A DNA stretch of 55,400 nt from Actinomycetes bacterium (lineage in GTDB: Bacteria; Actinomycetota; Thermoleophilia; Solirubrobacterales; Solirubrobacteraceae). Location of the stretch: positions 1-55,400 of the forward strand of contig JAJYUP010000006.1 of NCBI GenBank assembly GCA_021792455.1. Direction: 5' to 3'. The notes under the pieces were generated by a model, which had not been told where the DNA came from, searched no databases, and saw only the letters and a list, made by a program, of their open reading frames with translations. Both the position numbers and the translations under genes were made by a program. Shown here piece by piece: positions 1-7,780 of this stretch; within the stretch, counting starts at the first letter, position 1, and each line of letters starts with the position of its first letter.

Positions 1-2
1 AC

Positions 3-224
3 TCGAGCGACGAGGTGGACAGCCGCGCGATCGTCGCGCTCGCGGCTGGCCAGCCGATCGAGGTGCAGCTGCTCTACCCCGACCTCGGCATCGACGAGCC
101 GCTCGCCGCAGTGGTGCGCCGCTACCACCTCGACAGCGAGGCGCTGCATGCCGCCGCGCGCTCCGCGCTCGCCGCTCCCGACAGGGTGGTGACGCTCGAG
201 GTCAGGGACCGCGCCGTCGCGTAG
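3..224 (+). CDS. 3' end of an unidentified gene (cut by window edge)
   Basis: An open frame runs from the left edge to a TAG at 222-224. A GTG at 15 could serve as a start, but the frame is already open upstream, so this is more likely the C-terminal part of a longer protein. About 70 residues are visible. They are mixed charged/hydrophobic, with a segment reading VQLLYPDLGIDEP followed by an Ala-rich helix. I do not recognise a family. It lies next to transposase debris, so it may itself be truncated. Confidence 0.35.
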   Translation, partial: SSDEVDSRAIVALAAGQPIEVQLLYPDLGIDEPLAAVVRRYHLDSEALHAAARSALAAPDRVVTLEVRDRAVA

Positions 225-465
225 CGGTCGCGCGGGCTGCTGGGAGGCGCAGCATCCAGCCGCGCTGCATGTCGCTTCGGGCGGTGCAGAGAACCAGGCC
301 TCGCTTCGACAACGCCGGTCGGTCGATCGGCTGCCCGCGCTGTGACAGACCTCATGCGGCTGACATCCAACGCAACCCAGCGGTCGATCAGGCCGCCCGA
401 CCACTGGTCCGACCAGCAGCTCGCTGACTTCAGGCAGGCCTCGTATCCGCAATCGGCGCCACTTT

Positions 466-890
466 GCCCGGCGCCTGTTGGCAGCGTTGCCGCACGCACT
501 ATCTGCGCGATCTGTTGGCCAAGGTGCCCAAGGCAACGCAACCCTGGGTTGTGACCATGGTGCGCACGATCTTCGACCAGCCCGACGCCGACGAGGTGAA
601 CGCGCAGTTTGCCCGCGTCGTTTCGGCTGTGGCGCACAAGCTGCCCGAAGCCGCCAAGCACCTCGACGAGGCCAGAGACGACCTTCTGGCATTTGCCCCC
701 TTTCCGCGCGAGCTCTGGCGTCAGGTGTGGTCAAACAACCCCCAGGAGCGCTTGAACCGTGAGATCAGGCGGCGCACCGATGTCGTCGGCACGTTTCCTG
801 ATCGTGGCGCGGATGTGCGCTTGATCGGCGCGGTGCTTGCTGAGCAGCACGAGGAGTGGGCCGAGCAGCGTCGCTACATGGGTGCGGATT
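466..890 (+). pseudogene. IS256-family (mutator type) transposase, C-terminal fragment
   Basis: The translation from about 466 reads GACWQRCRTH, then LLAKVPK, then WSNNPQERLN and EIRRRTDVVGTFP. These are the conserved C-terminal blocks of IS256 transposases, including the final catalytic Glu in NPQERLN. Only about 140 of the usual 400 or so residues remain. The two catalytic Asp residues and the N-terminal DNA-binding part are absent, and the similarity starts abruptly. After RRYMGADLL, near 885, the frame runs into unrelated sequence. It is a dead remnant abutting the IS1634-like fragment. Confidence 0.8.
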
Positions 891-896
891 TACTCC

Positions 897-1372
897 TTAG
901 ACGGAAGTTTTTGAGCCTGGGTTCCTGGATCGCCCTCGGTGGCGGGGTTTCGGCGTTTCGGGGCTGGTTTGGCTTTGGCTACTTGCCGAGCTTGACGTGG
1001 CGGCCTTGGCCTTCGCGGCGGGAGAGCGTGTGGCGGGCGCGACCGGGTCCGCCGGCGTGAGCGGCGTGTCGCCGGTGTAGAGCATCGGCGCGAGGCGTGC
1101 CTGCACCTCGAAGCAGACGTAGTAGGCGAGCAGGAACATGAAGAAGTGGCAGCGGACACGCTGCTCGAGGTGGTGGCGAATAGGCCGCACGTCGAGTGAG
1201 GTCTTGATCGTGCGGTAGGCGCGCTCGGCCATCTTCAGTTGCTTGTAGACCCTGACGACCGCCTGGCTTGACAGTTTTGCTCGGGCGGGCAGGTGGTTCT
1301 GAGCACGTAGAGGCCGTCCAGCGCGGCCTCCGTCTCGATCTGCTCTCTCTTGCGCTCGTAGGTGACGGCGGA
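897..1372 (-). pseudogene. IS1634-like (IS4 superfamily) transposase, frameshifted C-terminal fragment
   Basis: On the minus strand the frame ending at TAA 897-899 reads VVRVYKQLKMAERAYRTIKT, then RPIRHHLEQRVRCHFFMFLLAYY. These blocks are typical of the C-terminus of IS1634-type DDE transposases. The preceding block (VTYERKREQIETEAALDGLY) is in a different frame, so there is a frameshift near 1270-1285 by a short T run. The upstream two-thirds are missing, cut by the IS that begins near 1371. The tail after the conserved part is low-complexity Ser/Ala/Lys. Confidence 0.75.
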
Positions 1373-1448
1373 CAGCACATCGTTCACCTCCGGCCGACAG
1401 CACATCGTTTACGCGGGCTGAGCCTGTAGCCGACGGCACATCGTTTAC
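1371..1448 (+). repeat. Left terminal repeats of the IS (three copies)
   Basis: Three near-identical 17-mers, GACAGCACATCGTTCAC (1371-1387), GACAGCACATCGTTTAC (1396-1412) and GACGGCACATCGTTTAC (1432-1448), are spaced 25 and 36 bp apart. They probably act as transposase-binding sites. Confidence 0.75.
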
Positions 1449-1503
1449 TTGGGCGTGAGCTGGCAGCCTCGCGTGCTCTTGTTCAGCGGGCGTGGAGATG
1501 TTC

Positions 1504-2150
1504 ATGTCGGATGTGGAGGCAGCGCTGCGCCGGCAGGCGGCGCGGCGGCGGCTGTCGGGGGAGTCGCCCGAGGCGATCGCCAGGGATATGGGGCATACCC
1601 GCCAGTGGTGGCCAAGTGGGCGGGCCGCTGCGACCCGGACGATCCCGGGTGGGCGGACGCTCGCTCCAGGACGCCGAGGCGCGTGGCGAACCGCACCAGC
1701 GAGCAGCTGAAGGCGCAGGTGCTCGCGATCCGAGAGCGGCTGGCGGAGAACCCGTGGGCGCAGATCGGAGCGGAGGCGATCGCGTGGGAGCTTGAGAAGC
1801 TCGGCGGGCCGGTGCCGGTCACCCGCACGATCGAGCAGATCCTCGCGCGCGGGTGTGAGCAGCCGGCGACGCTCGGGCACTCGACGTGTGTCCAAGGGGA
1901 TCCCCTACCCGGCGCCTGCGGCTCGACAACGGCGGGCCGTTCGTCAGCCCGACCGGCCTCGGAGAGGTCATCAGGGTCTGTCTGCACCAACAGGTCACGC
2001 CCGTGTTCATCCCGCCATGGGAACGGTGGCGCAATGGCACGATCGAGCATTTCAACGACACCTTCCAGCGCCGCTTCTTCCGCCAGGAGCGCTTCAGCGG
2101 CCTCGATCATCTGATCGAGCGCGCCGGGGAGTTCGAGCGGTTCCGCCACC
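1504..2150 (+). pseudogene. Integrase-core (rve) transposase of the 1371-2282 IS, multiply broken
   Basis: The translation starts MSDVEAALRRQA with a helix-turn-helix (SPEAIARDMGHTRQW). It changes frame near 1605-1615 to AKWAGRCDPDDPGW and ANPWAQIGAEAIAWELEKLGGP-like sequence, and changes frame again near 1880-1900. A DDE integrase core follows: LDNGGPFVSP (second catalytic Asp), then PPWERWRNGTIEHFNDTF (catalytic Glu). The stretch that should hold the first catalytic Asp is missing between about 1900 and 1915. The reading-frame breaks and internal deletion make it non-functional. Related intact transposases are usually around 380 residues. Confidence 0.75.
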
Positions 2151-2227
2151 CGCCGCCCAGGGCCTCTCATTCCACTCCGCCCTACGGGCTCCGCTCCACG
2201 AGAGGCCCAGCTACTGCCCTTCACCCG

Positions 2228-2282
2228 GTGAACGATGTGCTGCCGGTGATCCCTCACTGCTGCTCGTCAACGATGCGCTGTC
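2228..2282 (-). repeat. Right terminal repeats of the IS (two inverted copies)
   Basis: GTGAACGATGTGCTGCC (2228-2244) and GTCAACGATGCGCTGTC (2266-2282) are inverted copies of the left-end 17-mers, spaced 38 bp apart. Confidence 0.7.
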
Positions 2283-3050
2283 GGCTGTGAGCTAGCGAGC
2301 GAGGTGCGCAGCGTCGCCACCCCGGTCGCCTCGGCAAGCCCGGAGGCGGAGCGGGCGGTCAGCCAGTTCATGTCGCAGGGTCTGGCCGCCGGGCAGATCC
2401 AGCAGGCGGTCAACCTCGCAGACGATGACCGCCCCGACATCTCGGTGCTCTCCGATGAGTTCCTCGACTCGCTGGCCGCCGAGACCGAGCACCGAAACAT
2501 CCAGATCCGCCTCTTGGAGCGACTGCTGCGCGGCGAAATCGGCAGTCGCGGCCGTGTCAGCCGCGCCCGCGCCAAGCTGCTGCGCGAGCGCCTCGACGAG
2601 GTGCTGAGCCGCTACGAACAGCGACAGATCACGGCCGCGGAAGTGATCGAGCGGATGGCCGAGATGGCAAAGACGGTCCGCGAGGACCGCGATCGCCACA
2701 GGCAACTCGACCTCAGTCGCGAGGAGGCCGCCTTCTATGACGCGCTCGCTGGCGCAAGCGAAGACGGCGCGCTCAACGCCGACCCGGAGATCGCGAAGAT
2801 CGCCAGGGACCTCGTCAAGAGCATCAAGGACGACCTCGCCGTCGATTGGGCGGACCGGGAATCGAGCGAGGCGGCGATCCGCCTGAAGAACAAGCGGCTG
2901 CTGCGCCGGCACAAATATCGCGTGCCCGTCAAGACAGGCGGCAACGGCGGCGGGGGTGACGACCTCAACCGTGGCACTGAGCTGGTGCTCGAGCAGGCGA
3001 AGGCGCTCTGCCGTTACTGGCCGGAAGTGGAGGGGCGGTTGTTCGAGTAG
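2283..3050 (+). pseudogene. hsdR: hsdR remnant: C-terminal domain of type I restriction enzyme R subunit
   Basis: About 250 residues match the C-terminal helical domain (DUF3387) of HsdR: PDISVLSDEFLDSL, then IRLLERLLRGEI, ITAAEVIERMAEMAK, FYDALAG and VDWADRES, ending with a Leu-rich helix around ELVLEQAKALCRYW. The nuclease and SF2 translocase domains that make up the first three-quarters of HsdR are absent, because the IS ends directly upstream. GTG 2304 is the first in-frame start, but the frame is open to the IS boundary. No hsdM or hsdS is visible. It cannot be an active restriction subunit on its own. Confidence 0.75.
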
Positions 3051-3216
3051 TGGGCGCGCCAAGCAGCCGGGATGGAGCAACGTGCGACCCGCTCGGTGAG
3101 TTGCTCGCCCCGAAAAGAAAAGGCAATGCGGGCGAGCCCGCAAAGCCTCCACCGTCCATTATGCGGAGCCAGTTGCGCAATGTCAAGGGTCACGGTATGT
3201 CGAGACTTGCGCGTCG

Positions 3217-4086
3217 TCACGTCCTCTGGCGCAGCTCTGCGCGGGGACGCAGGTCGTCGATGACCGCGATGCTCCAGATCGAGAACGCTGGGTCGCCGCC
3301 GACTTCCCGCACCGCGCGGTATCGGAGGCGCGTGACCGCTTGGCCGAAGGGATCGAGCTCCCGCCTTGCTTCTCGTGTCATCTTCCCGACCCTGACGTTC
3401 CAAGCGATCGTGTATGCGACGATGTCCGCGAGCTGGACTCCCGTCGTGAGATGGCTGTGGACGAAGAACGGCTCTGGAACGACCCTCCCTGCCCGGACTT
3501 CACCGCGGCCCTCGTGGCTGAAGTAACGCGACATCTGGTCGACGAGCAGGTGGCTCTGGGTTCTCTCCAGCTCATCGAAGACGACTAGGCCGAGCTCGTC
3601 GCGATCTTCAAGGAAGTAGAAGTATCGCTCGAACAGGTAGGCGTAGTCCTTGCGCAAGAAATCGGTGCGCGATCGGGGCGCCTCGCGATCGACGACGCTG
3701 GCAAAGACTCGGCAACGGAACCGCTCGCAGATTCCGAGTACGTCTTCGACGAAGGCGATCTTGGCCTGCGCGAGCGCGGTCAGCTGCTCTCGAGTGGCCG
3801 TCGCGCCATCGGTGAGGCAGGTGTGCGCAAGCTGGCGACGTCGTGCGGGAGGTATTGGGCGGGCTTGGCGCGCATGGCGAAATACCTTGCGCTTCAGGAG
3901 CCGCTTCGCCTTCAGCTCGCGCTCCTCGCTCGCGTAGCGCCCGCCGAAGTGCGACTCCTCCGAGGCCTGCACTGTGCAGATGAGGTTCCACAGGTCGCGA
4001 TCCTCGACCGCGACGCCAGCAAGCACCTCGTAGGGCGAGTCCTTGAGGTCGTGGCCAGACTCGTCGAGGAAGAGCAGGTACGCCAT
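3217..4086 (-). CDS. DUF3800 domain protein
   Basis: This 289-residue protein begins MAYLLFLDESGHD, the hallmark N-terminal motif of DUF3800, a family with an RNase H-like fold and conserved acidic residues. Further matching features are a central LGLVVFDELERTQ strand and a C-terminal HSHLTTGVQLADIVAY segment, again typical (conserved Asp near the end). The length is normal for the family. DUF3800 genes are often found in defence islands and on mobile elements, which fits the hsdR remnant and IS debris here. Biochemical function is not established. The gene looks intact, with an ATG start at 4086. Confidence 0.8.
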   Translation of the reverse strand: MAYLLFLDESGHDLKDSPYEVLAGVAVEDRDLWNLICTVQASEESHFGGRYASEERELKAKRLLKRKVFRHARQARPIPPARRRQLAHTCLTDGATATREQLTALAQAKIAFVEDVLGICERFRCRVFASVVDREAPRSRTDFLRKDYAYLFERYFYFLEDRDELGLVVFDELERTQSHLLVDQMSRYFSHEGRGEVRAGRVVPEPFFVHSHLTTGVQLADIVAYTIAWNVRVGKMTREARRELDPFGQAVTRLRYRAVREVGGDPAFSIWSIAVIDDLRPRAELRQRT

Positions 4087-4329
4087 CCGGATAGCCTACG
4101 AGAGCGAGATGCGCGCTGAGATCGAGCGCCTCGCGGCGACATGCTCCAGCAGTCGCGGCCGGTTCGGGCCGGCGCTCTCGTTTAGCCCACTGAGCCCGAT
4201 CTCGTGGGCTAAACCCCCGGAAATCGCCCGCAAATGGGCACGATTCTGGCCCCTTACTGCCCGACTAATCCCATACAAACCGCATGGTTGAGCCAGATCC
4301 GGCCCATTCCCGCGCGATGGAGAGATCTG

Positions 4330-4371
4330 CTGAAAATCGTGGTGTCCTCGGTTCGATTCCGAGTCTCGCCA
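4330..4371 (+). other. 3' fragment of tRNA-Phe (probable attachment-site scar)
   Basis: From 4330 the sequence reads as the second half of a tRNA: anticodon loop CTGAAAA (GAA anticodon, Phe) at 4330-4336, anticodon-stem strand TCGTG, variable loop, T stem CTCGG (4347-4351), T loop TTCGATT, T stem CCGAG (4359-4363), acceptor strand TCTCGCC (4364-4370) and discriminator A. The 5' half is missing: the preceding bases do not pair with TCGTG, and no GGCGAGA acceptor strand lies upstream. Integrases commonly recombine at tRNA 3' ends, so this is probably an att remnant. The intact tRNA gene must lie outside the window. Confidence 0.75.
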
Positions 4372-4850
4372 CTGGCGGTGCGTGGCTTGGCCATGCGGGT
4401 TTGCGGGGGTCTTCGCTGGCGCCCCGAGGAGCCGTCCTCGAGGCCATTTTGCGCGCCAGCTCCTGCTCACGCCCCAATGGGCAGGGTTTCTTGAGGGTTT
4501 GGGGCGCGCGGGGCGCCTGCTCGGCGGCCGGCATGGCGCCTTCGCCGCTGTCGAGCCTTGCCTTCCCGGTCGTGTCGAGCTGTGTGTGTGCTGGCGAGCA
4601 ACCGGCCGGCTTCGTTGGGCGTCCGTGACCCTGGAGGCGATTTACGCCATGCAAGACGAGCATCCCCAAACCTTCCTCGGCAGCACACCTCCGCCTCCTT
4701 CGCCCGGCGCGCCTGGAGCTGCGGCCGGCAGGCGGCATCACGCCCGCAAAAGCGCTCGCCACGCCCGCCGGGCAGTGAAAGCTCGCCGAGCCGCCCGCCG
4801 CGGCCGTCGTGGTCGTGCTGAGCCACATCGGCGGCCGAGGTCGAGGTGGG
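4372..4850. other. Gene-poor stretch
   Basis: There is no convincing coding sequence between the tRNA fragment and the hydrolase stop codon. Short frames here are Arg/Pro/Ala-rich with no family signature. Part of the minus-strand translation near 4290-4400 is only the antisense reading of the tRNA fragment. Confidence 0.5.
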
Positions 4851-5720
4851 TCAACCACCCCCCGTCGCCTCGAATGTTCCTCGAGTGATGCCTGACTCGG
4901 CGACCGTGGGATCGCGGAGCAGCGGCTCGCAGCGAGCCGCGGTGAGGATGCTCTGGGCGACCAGCTGCGGGTCGTCGAGCATCGGGATGTGGCCGACGTC
5001 CGGGAGCACGACGAAGCGTGCTCCCGGTATCAGCTGGCGCGCGAGGGCGCCGTTGACCTCGACTGGGAACAGGCGGTCCTGCTCTGACCAGGCCAGCGTG
5101 ATCGGGCAGGGTGGCGGGTCAAGCGGCGTGAGCTGCATCGTCCGGTCGCGCAGCAGGTCCTCGGCGATCTCGCAGCCGAGCACATCGTCGGCGAGAGCGA
5201 GATATTCGGCCAAGCCGACGCGCTCGCCGTGGACGGCGTTGTAGCGCAGCGCACGGGCACGCCACTCATCCGATTGGGCGAGCTGTGGCAGCTTCGCGTG
5301 GGCGTGCCGTATGCCCTGGACCGCCGCGGCGAGCACCTCGGCGGCGCTCGCCGCGTGCCCGATGGTTCTGTCGCCCTGCTCGCCACCGCGCTTCCACGCG
5401 CCGGCGGGCGAGAGCGCGCAGACGCTCGACGCGCGACCGCGACGCGCGAGCTCGATCGCCACGTAGCCACCGAGCGAGTTGCCCGCGAGATGCGCCCGCC
5501 GCAGCCCGAGCTGGTCGAGCAGCCACTCGACGTCATCGACGACATGCTCGATCCGCGCCGGGCTGCAGGACGCAACCGGACCGCCGTTGTGTCCGAGCAG
5601 GGTCGGCACGATCACCTCATGATCCGCGGACAGCAGCGGCACGACATCGGCCCAGATGCGCTCACTGCAGAGGATGCCGTGCAGCAGGACCAGCGGCTCT
5701 CCGGAGCCTGCACGCAACAT
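4851..5720 (-). CDS. Alpha/beta-fold hydrolase
   Basis: A 289-residue protein from ATG 5720, which is preceded by GGAGG about 12 nt upstream. It has the alpha/beta hydrolase plan: LVLLHGILC oxyanion strand near the N-terminus, nucleophile elbow GNSLGGYVA, acid in SEQDRLFP and catalytic His in VGHIPMLDDP near the C-terminus. No signal peptide is seen, so it is probably a cytosolic esterase or lactonase-like enzyme; the substrate is not predictable. The open frame continues upstream to 5879, but that part is low-complexity and lies over degraded sequence, so the shorter start is preferred. Confidence 0.8.
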   Translation of the reverse strand: MLRAGSGEPLVLLHGILCSERIWADVVPLLSADHEVIVPTLLGHNGGPVASCSPARIEHVVDDVEWLLDQLGLRRAHLAGNSLGGYVAIELARRGRASSVCALSPAGAWKRGGEQGDRTIGHAASAAEVLAAAVQGIRHAHAKLPQLAQSDEWRARALRYNAVHGERVGLAEYLALADDVLGCEIAEDLLRDRTMQLTPLDPPPCPITLAWSEQDRLFPVEVNGALARQLIPGARFVVLPDVGHIPMLDDPQLVAQSILTAARCEPLLRDPTVAESGITRGTFEATGGG

Positions 5721-6045
5721 CGCTTCAAGATACCTCCATCGCGGGCTCGTCTTTCGCCGCGGGCTCGTCTGGCCGGAAGTCGCACACTGCGTCGATTGCC
5801 CGTTGGACGGCCGCGCGCAGCCGGCTCGCCGGCCAGCTCCCGCAGCGAGCGGTCTGCCAGGTTCTGCTGTGAGGCCCACACCGAGGCGCGCTCGGCCCGC
5901 TGCTCGACCTGTGTGCAGGTCACCCGCAGCTAACCATGCTGCTCGCGCACTTCACGTTCGAGCGCGCCAGACGCGACGACCACGCCGACGCGTCGACCTT
6001 CACCGAGGCGCTTGACCACGTCCCTGCGGTCGAGACCCACGGCGA
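5721..6045. other. Degraded sequence between the hydrolase and an IS481-like remnant
   Basis: The minus strand shows short coding-looking pieces in two frames: ASQQNLADRSLRELAGE near 5880-5825, then RAAVQRAIDAVCDFRPDEP ending at a TGA around 5725-5727. This suggests a frameshifted 3' end of some gene lying just before the hydrolase. I cannot name the family. Confidence 0.35.
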
Positions 6046-6237
6046 GCTGCGAGCCCTGTGGTCGGGGCTGCCGGCCGGTCCCTCCGAGCGGAAGCGGGCG
6101 ACCCACCTGCCACAGGCCGGCTCGCTGACTCCCGCAGCTCGGGCGGCCTGCCGCACGGTCCAGCCCTCCTCGACGACGCGGGAAACCATGAGCGCCCTGC
6201 CCTTCGGGCCGAGTGGTGCGTCAGCGTGGATCTTCAT
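6046..6237 (-). pseudogene. IS481-type transposase, N-terminal helix-turn-helix fragment
   Basis: From ATG 6237 the minus strand reads MKIHADAPLGPKGRALM, VVEEGWTVRQAARAAGVSE and WVARFRSEGPAGSPDH. This is the N-terminal HTH of IS481-family transposases (LTPKGR... W.. EAA.AAGVS... KW..RFR.EG). Only about 60 residues remain; the rest of the frame is unrelated, and the rve catalytic core is missing. Confidence 0.7.
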
Positions 6238-6313
6238 CCGGAACCCCGTCGGGTCCGAGTGTCATGACACCCTCAGGATCGAGGGAGGCTCCGATGAACC
6301 AAGTGGTCAGGTT

Positions 6314-6472
6314 CTACGCCTCAACGTGGTCAGGCTGTACACCCAGCCGGCTCAGTGTCTCCGTCTTCCCGGGCGAGCGGGTCATGCCCGCGACCCGATG
6401 CCCGGCGGCGAGCAGTAGCCGGATGAGACGGACGCCGATAACGCTGCTTGCTCCTGCCAGGAAGACCCGCAT
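6314..6472 (-). pseudogene. NAD(P)-dependent epimerase/SDR, N-terminal fragment
   Basis: From ATG 6472 the minus strand encodes MRVFLAGASSVIG with a Rossmann glycine motif (GASSVIG), then LLLAAGHRVAGMTRSPGK and a stop after about 52 residues. It matches the first beta-alpha-beta unit of atypical SDR NAD-dependent epimerases, which are normally about 300 residues long. The gene is cut off next to the IS481-like fragment, probably by its insertion. Confidence 0.65.
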
Positions 6473-7072
6473 GATGGGCGCGAACGCTACAGCCGCGAAA
6501 GCTCCGACGCGGTGGTCCGCGTGCCAGTGAGCGGGCCACGGCTGGGCGGGGACGCCTCGGCTGCTCATCTACGACGCAAATCACGCACACTCGCCGCCGT
6601 GTACACAGGCGCCTGGCGGGCGATGCTGCAGCGGCATCTCGCTCCCCGGCGTCGCAAGCTGCATGCGCAGCCGTGGCGGACCCTTCCCCGCGCCAGCACT
6701 CCGGGGAATGTCTATGTGCCGTGTACCGGCGCCGGGTGCAGCTGGGGTGGAGTCGGGCGGCACTCCTGCCGATCCTGTCCGGGATGAGCGGTATCGGTGC
6801 GTGATCCTTGATTCGCAGCCATTCACCTCGCAGCTGTCGATCGCCGGGTTCGCGCTGGCCGGTCCGGCTGGCATGGTGCAGGTCGGGCAGCTGATGGGAA
6901 GCTGTGTCTTTTGGGCGGGGTCTCCGAGCGTCAGCGCGAACCTGAAGCTCGACCTGCACTGCGGCCGCAGCGCACGCGCGTGGATCGCCGGTCGATGCTC
7001 ACGCAGCTGGCGCTCCACCGCTCCGCGCCGCTGTGAGCGCTCTCCGAGTGCAGGACTTCACCGGAGCGACGC
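6473..7072. other. No recognisable gene
   Basis: Frames are open on both strands because of the high GC content, but none shows a family motif or a convincing start. It is probably further debris, or the decayed upstream part of neighbouring genes. Confidence 0.4.
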
Positions 7073-7780
7073 TCAGAGAGGCGGCGAGGCGATCCCCGTG
7101 CGATAGGCATAGTTGACGGCCTGCGCGCGGTCACGTAGAGAGGCCTTGGCGAAGAGGTGGTTGACGTGGGACTTGACCGTAGCCACGCTCACGACCAGGC
7201 GCTCTGCGATCTCGGCGTTCGTCAGCCCCTCTGCTATGAGGGCGAGGACCTCGGCCTCGCGCGGGGTGAGCTCGTCCGGCAGCGCGGGGCCGTCTGCGGC
7301 GGCGTTCTGGCCAGGCTTGCACGAGCCGTGGCCTCCGCTCGCCACCGCCCTCACCACGTGGCGCTGCACCGCTGGGTCGAGGGCCGCCTCGCCCGCCGCC
7401 ACAGTGACGATGGCGGTGGCGATGTCCTCGCTGCTTGCGTCCTTTGTGAGGTACCCGAGCGCGCCCGCGCGCAGCGCCTCGAGGACGCTCTCGTCGTCGG
7501 CGAAGGTGGTGAGCGCGATCACGCCGACCTCGGGATGGCTTTCTCGCAGCCGTCGCGTCGCCTCGATCCCGTCCATGCGGGGCATGCGCAGATCCATGAG
7601 CACCACGTCCGGCTGATGCTTGGCGACGAGCTCCAGCGCCTCCTGGCCATCCGAGGCCGTCGCCACCAGCTCCACTCCGGCGAGCAGCCCCAAGAGCATC
7701 GCAAGGCTCTCGCGCACCAGGCGCTGGTCGTCTGCCAGAACGACGCGAGTCGTTTGATGCCGCTCGCTGGACTCGCTCAT
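7073..7780 (-). CDS. NarL/LuxR-type response regulator
   Basis: A 235-residue two-domain regulator. The receiver domain (about 10-130) has the acidic pair LADDQ, phospho-acceptor D63 in LMDLRMP, switch Thr in ALTTFADD and Lys in YLTKDAS. After an Ala/Gly linker comes the LuxR HTH (about 168-230): LTPREAEVLALIAEG, TNAEIAERLVVSVATVKSHV. The start overlaps the end of the upstream kinase by 4 bp (ATGA), so the two are translationally coupled and almost certainly partners. Its likely target is the divergent ABC exporter at 9256. Confidence 0.92.
   Translation of the reverse strand: MSESSERHQTTRVVLADDQRLVRESLAMLLGLLAGVELVATASDGQEALELVAKHQPDVVLMDLRMPRMDGIEATRRLRESHPEVGVIALTTFADDESVLEALRAGALGYLTKDASSEDIATAIVTVAAGEAALDPAVQRHVVRAVASGGHGSCKPGQNAAADGPALPDELTPREAEVLALIAEGLTNAEIAERLVVSVATVKSHVNHLFAKASLRDRAQAVNYAYRTGIASPPL

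Larger units (their letters stand above)
1371..2282 (+). mobile_element. Small degraded insertion sequence with nested terminal repeats
   Basis: The element is bounded on the left by three direct copies of a 17-mer of the type GACAGCACATCGTTYAC (1371, 1396, 1432) and on the right by two inverted copies (2228-2244 and 2266-2282). A broken integrase-core transposase lies between them. To its right, the hsdR 3' fragment begins immediately. To its left is the truncated IS1634-like gene. The arrangement suggests insertion into one or both of these genes. Exact ends and target duplication cannot be fixed by eye. Confidence 0.65.

Noticed and set aside
4330-4371. A complete tRNA-Phe gene
   Set aside because: The 5' half (acceptor 5' strand, D arm, anticodon-stem 5' strand) is missing; only the 3' 42 nt are present.
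4265-4470. Minus-strand peptide-like stretch (SESNRGHHDFQ...) near the tRNA fragment
   Set aside because: This is the usual artefact of translating the antisense of a tRNA 3' half.
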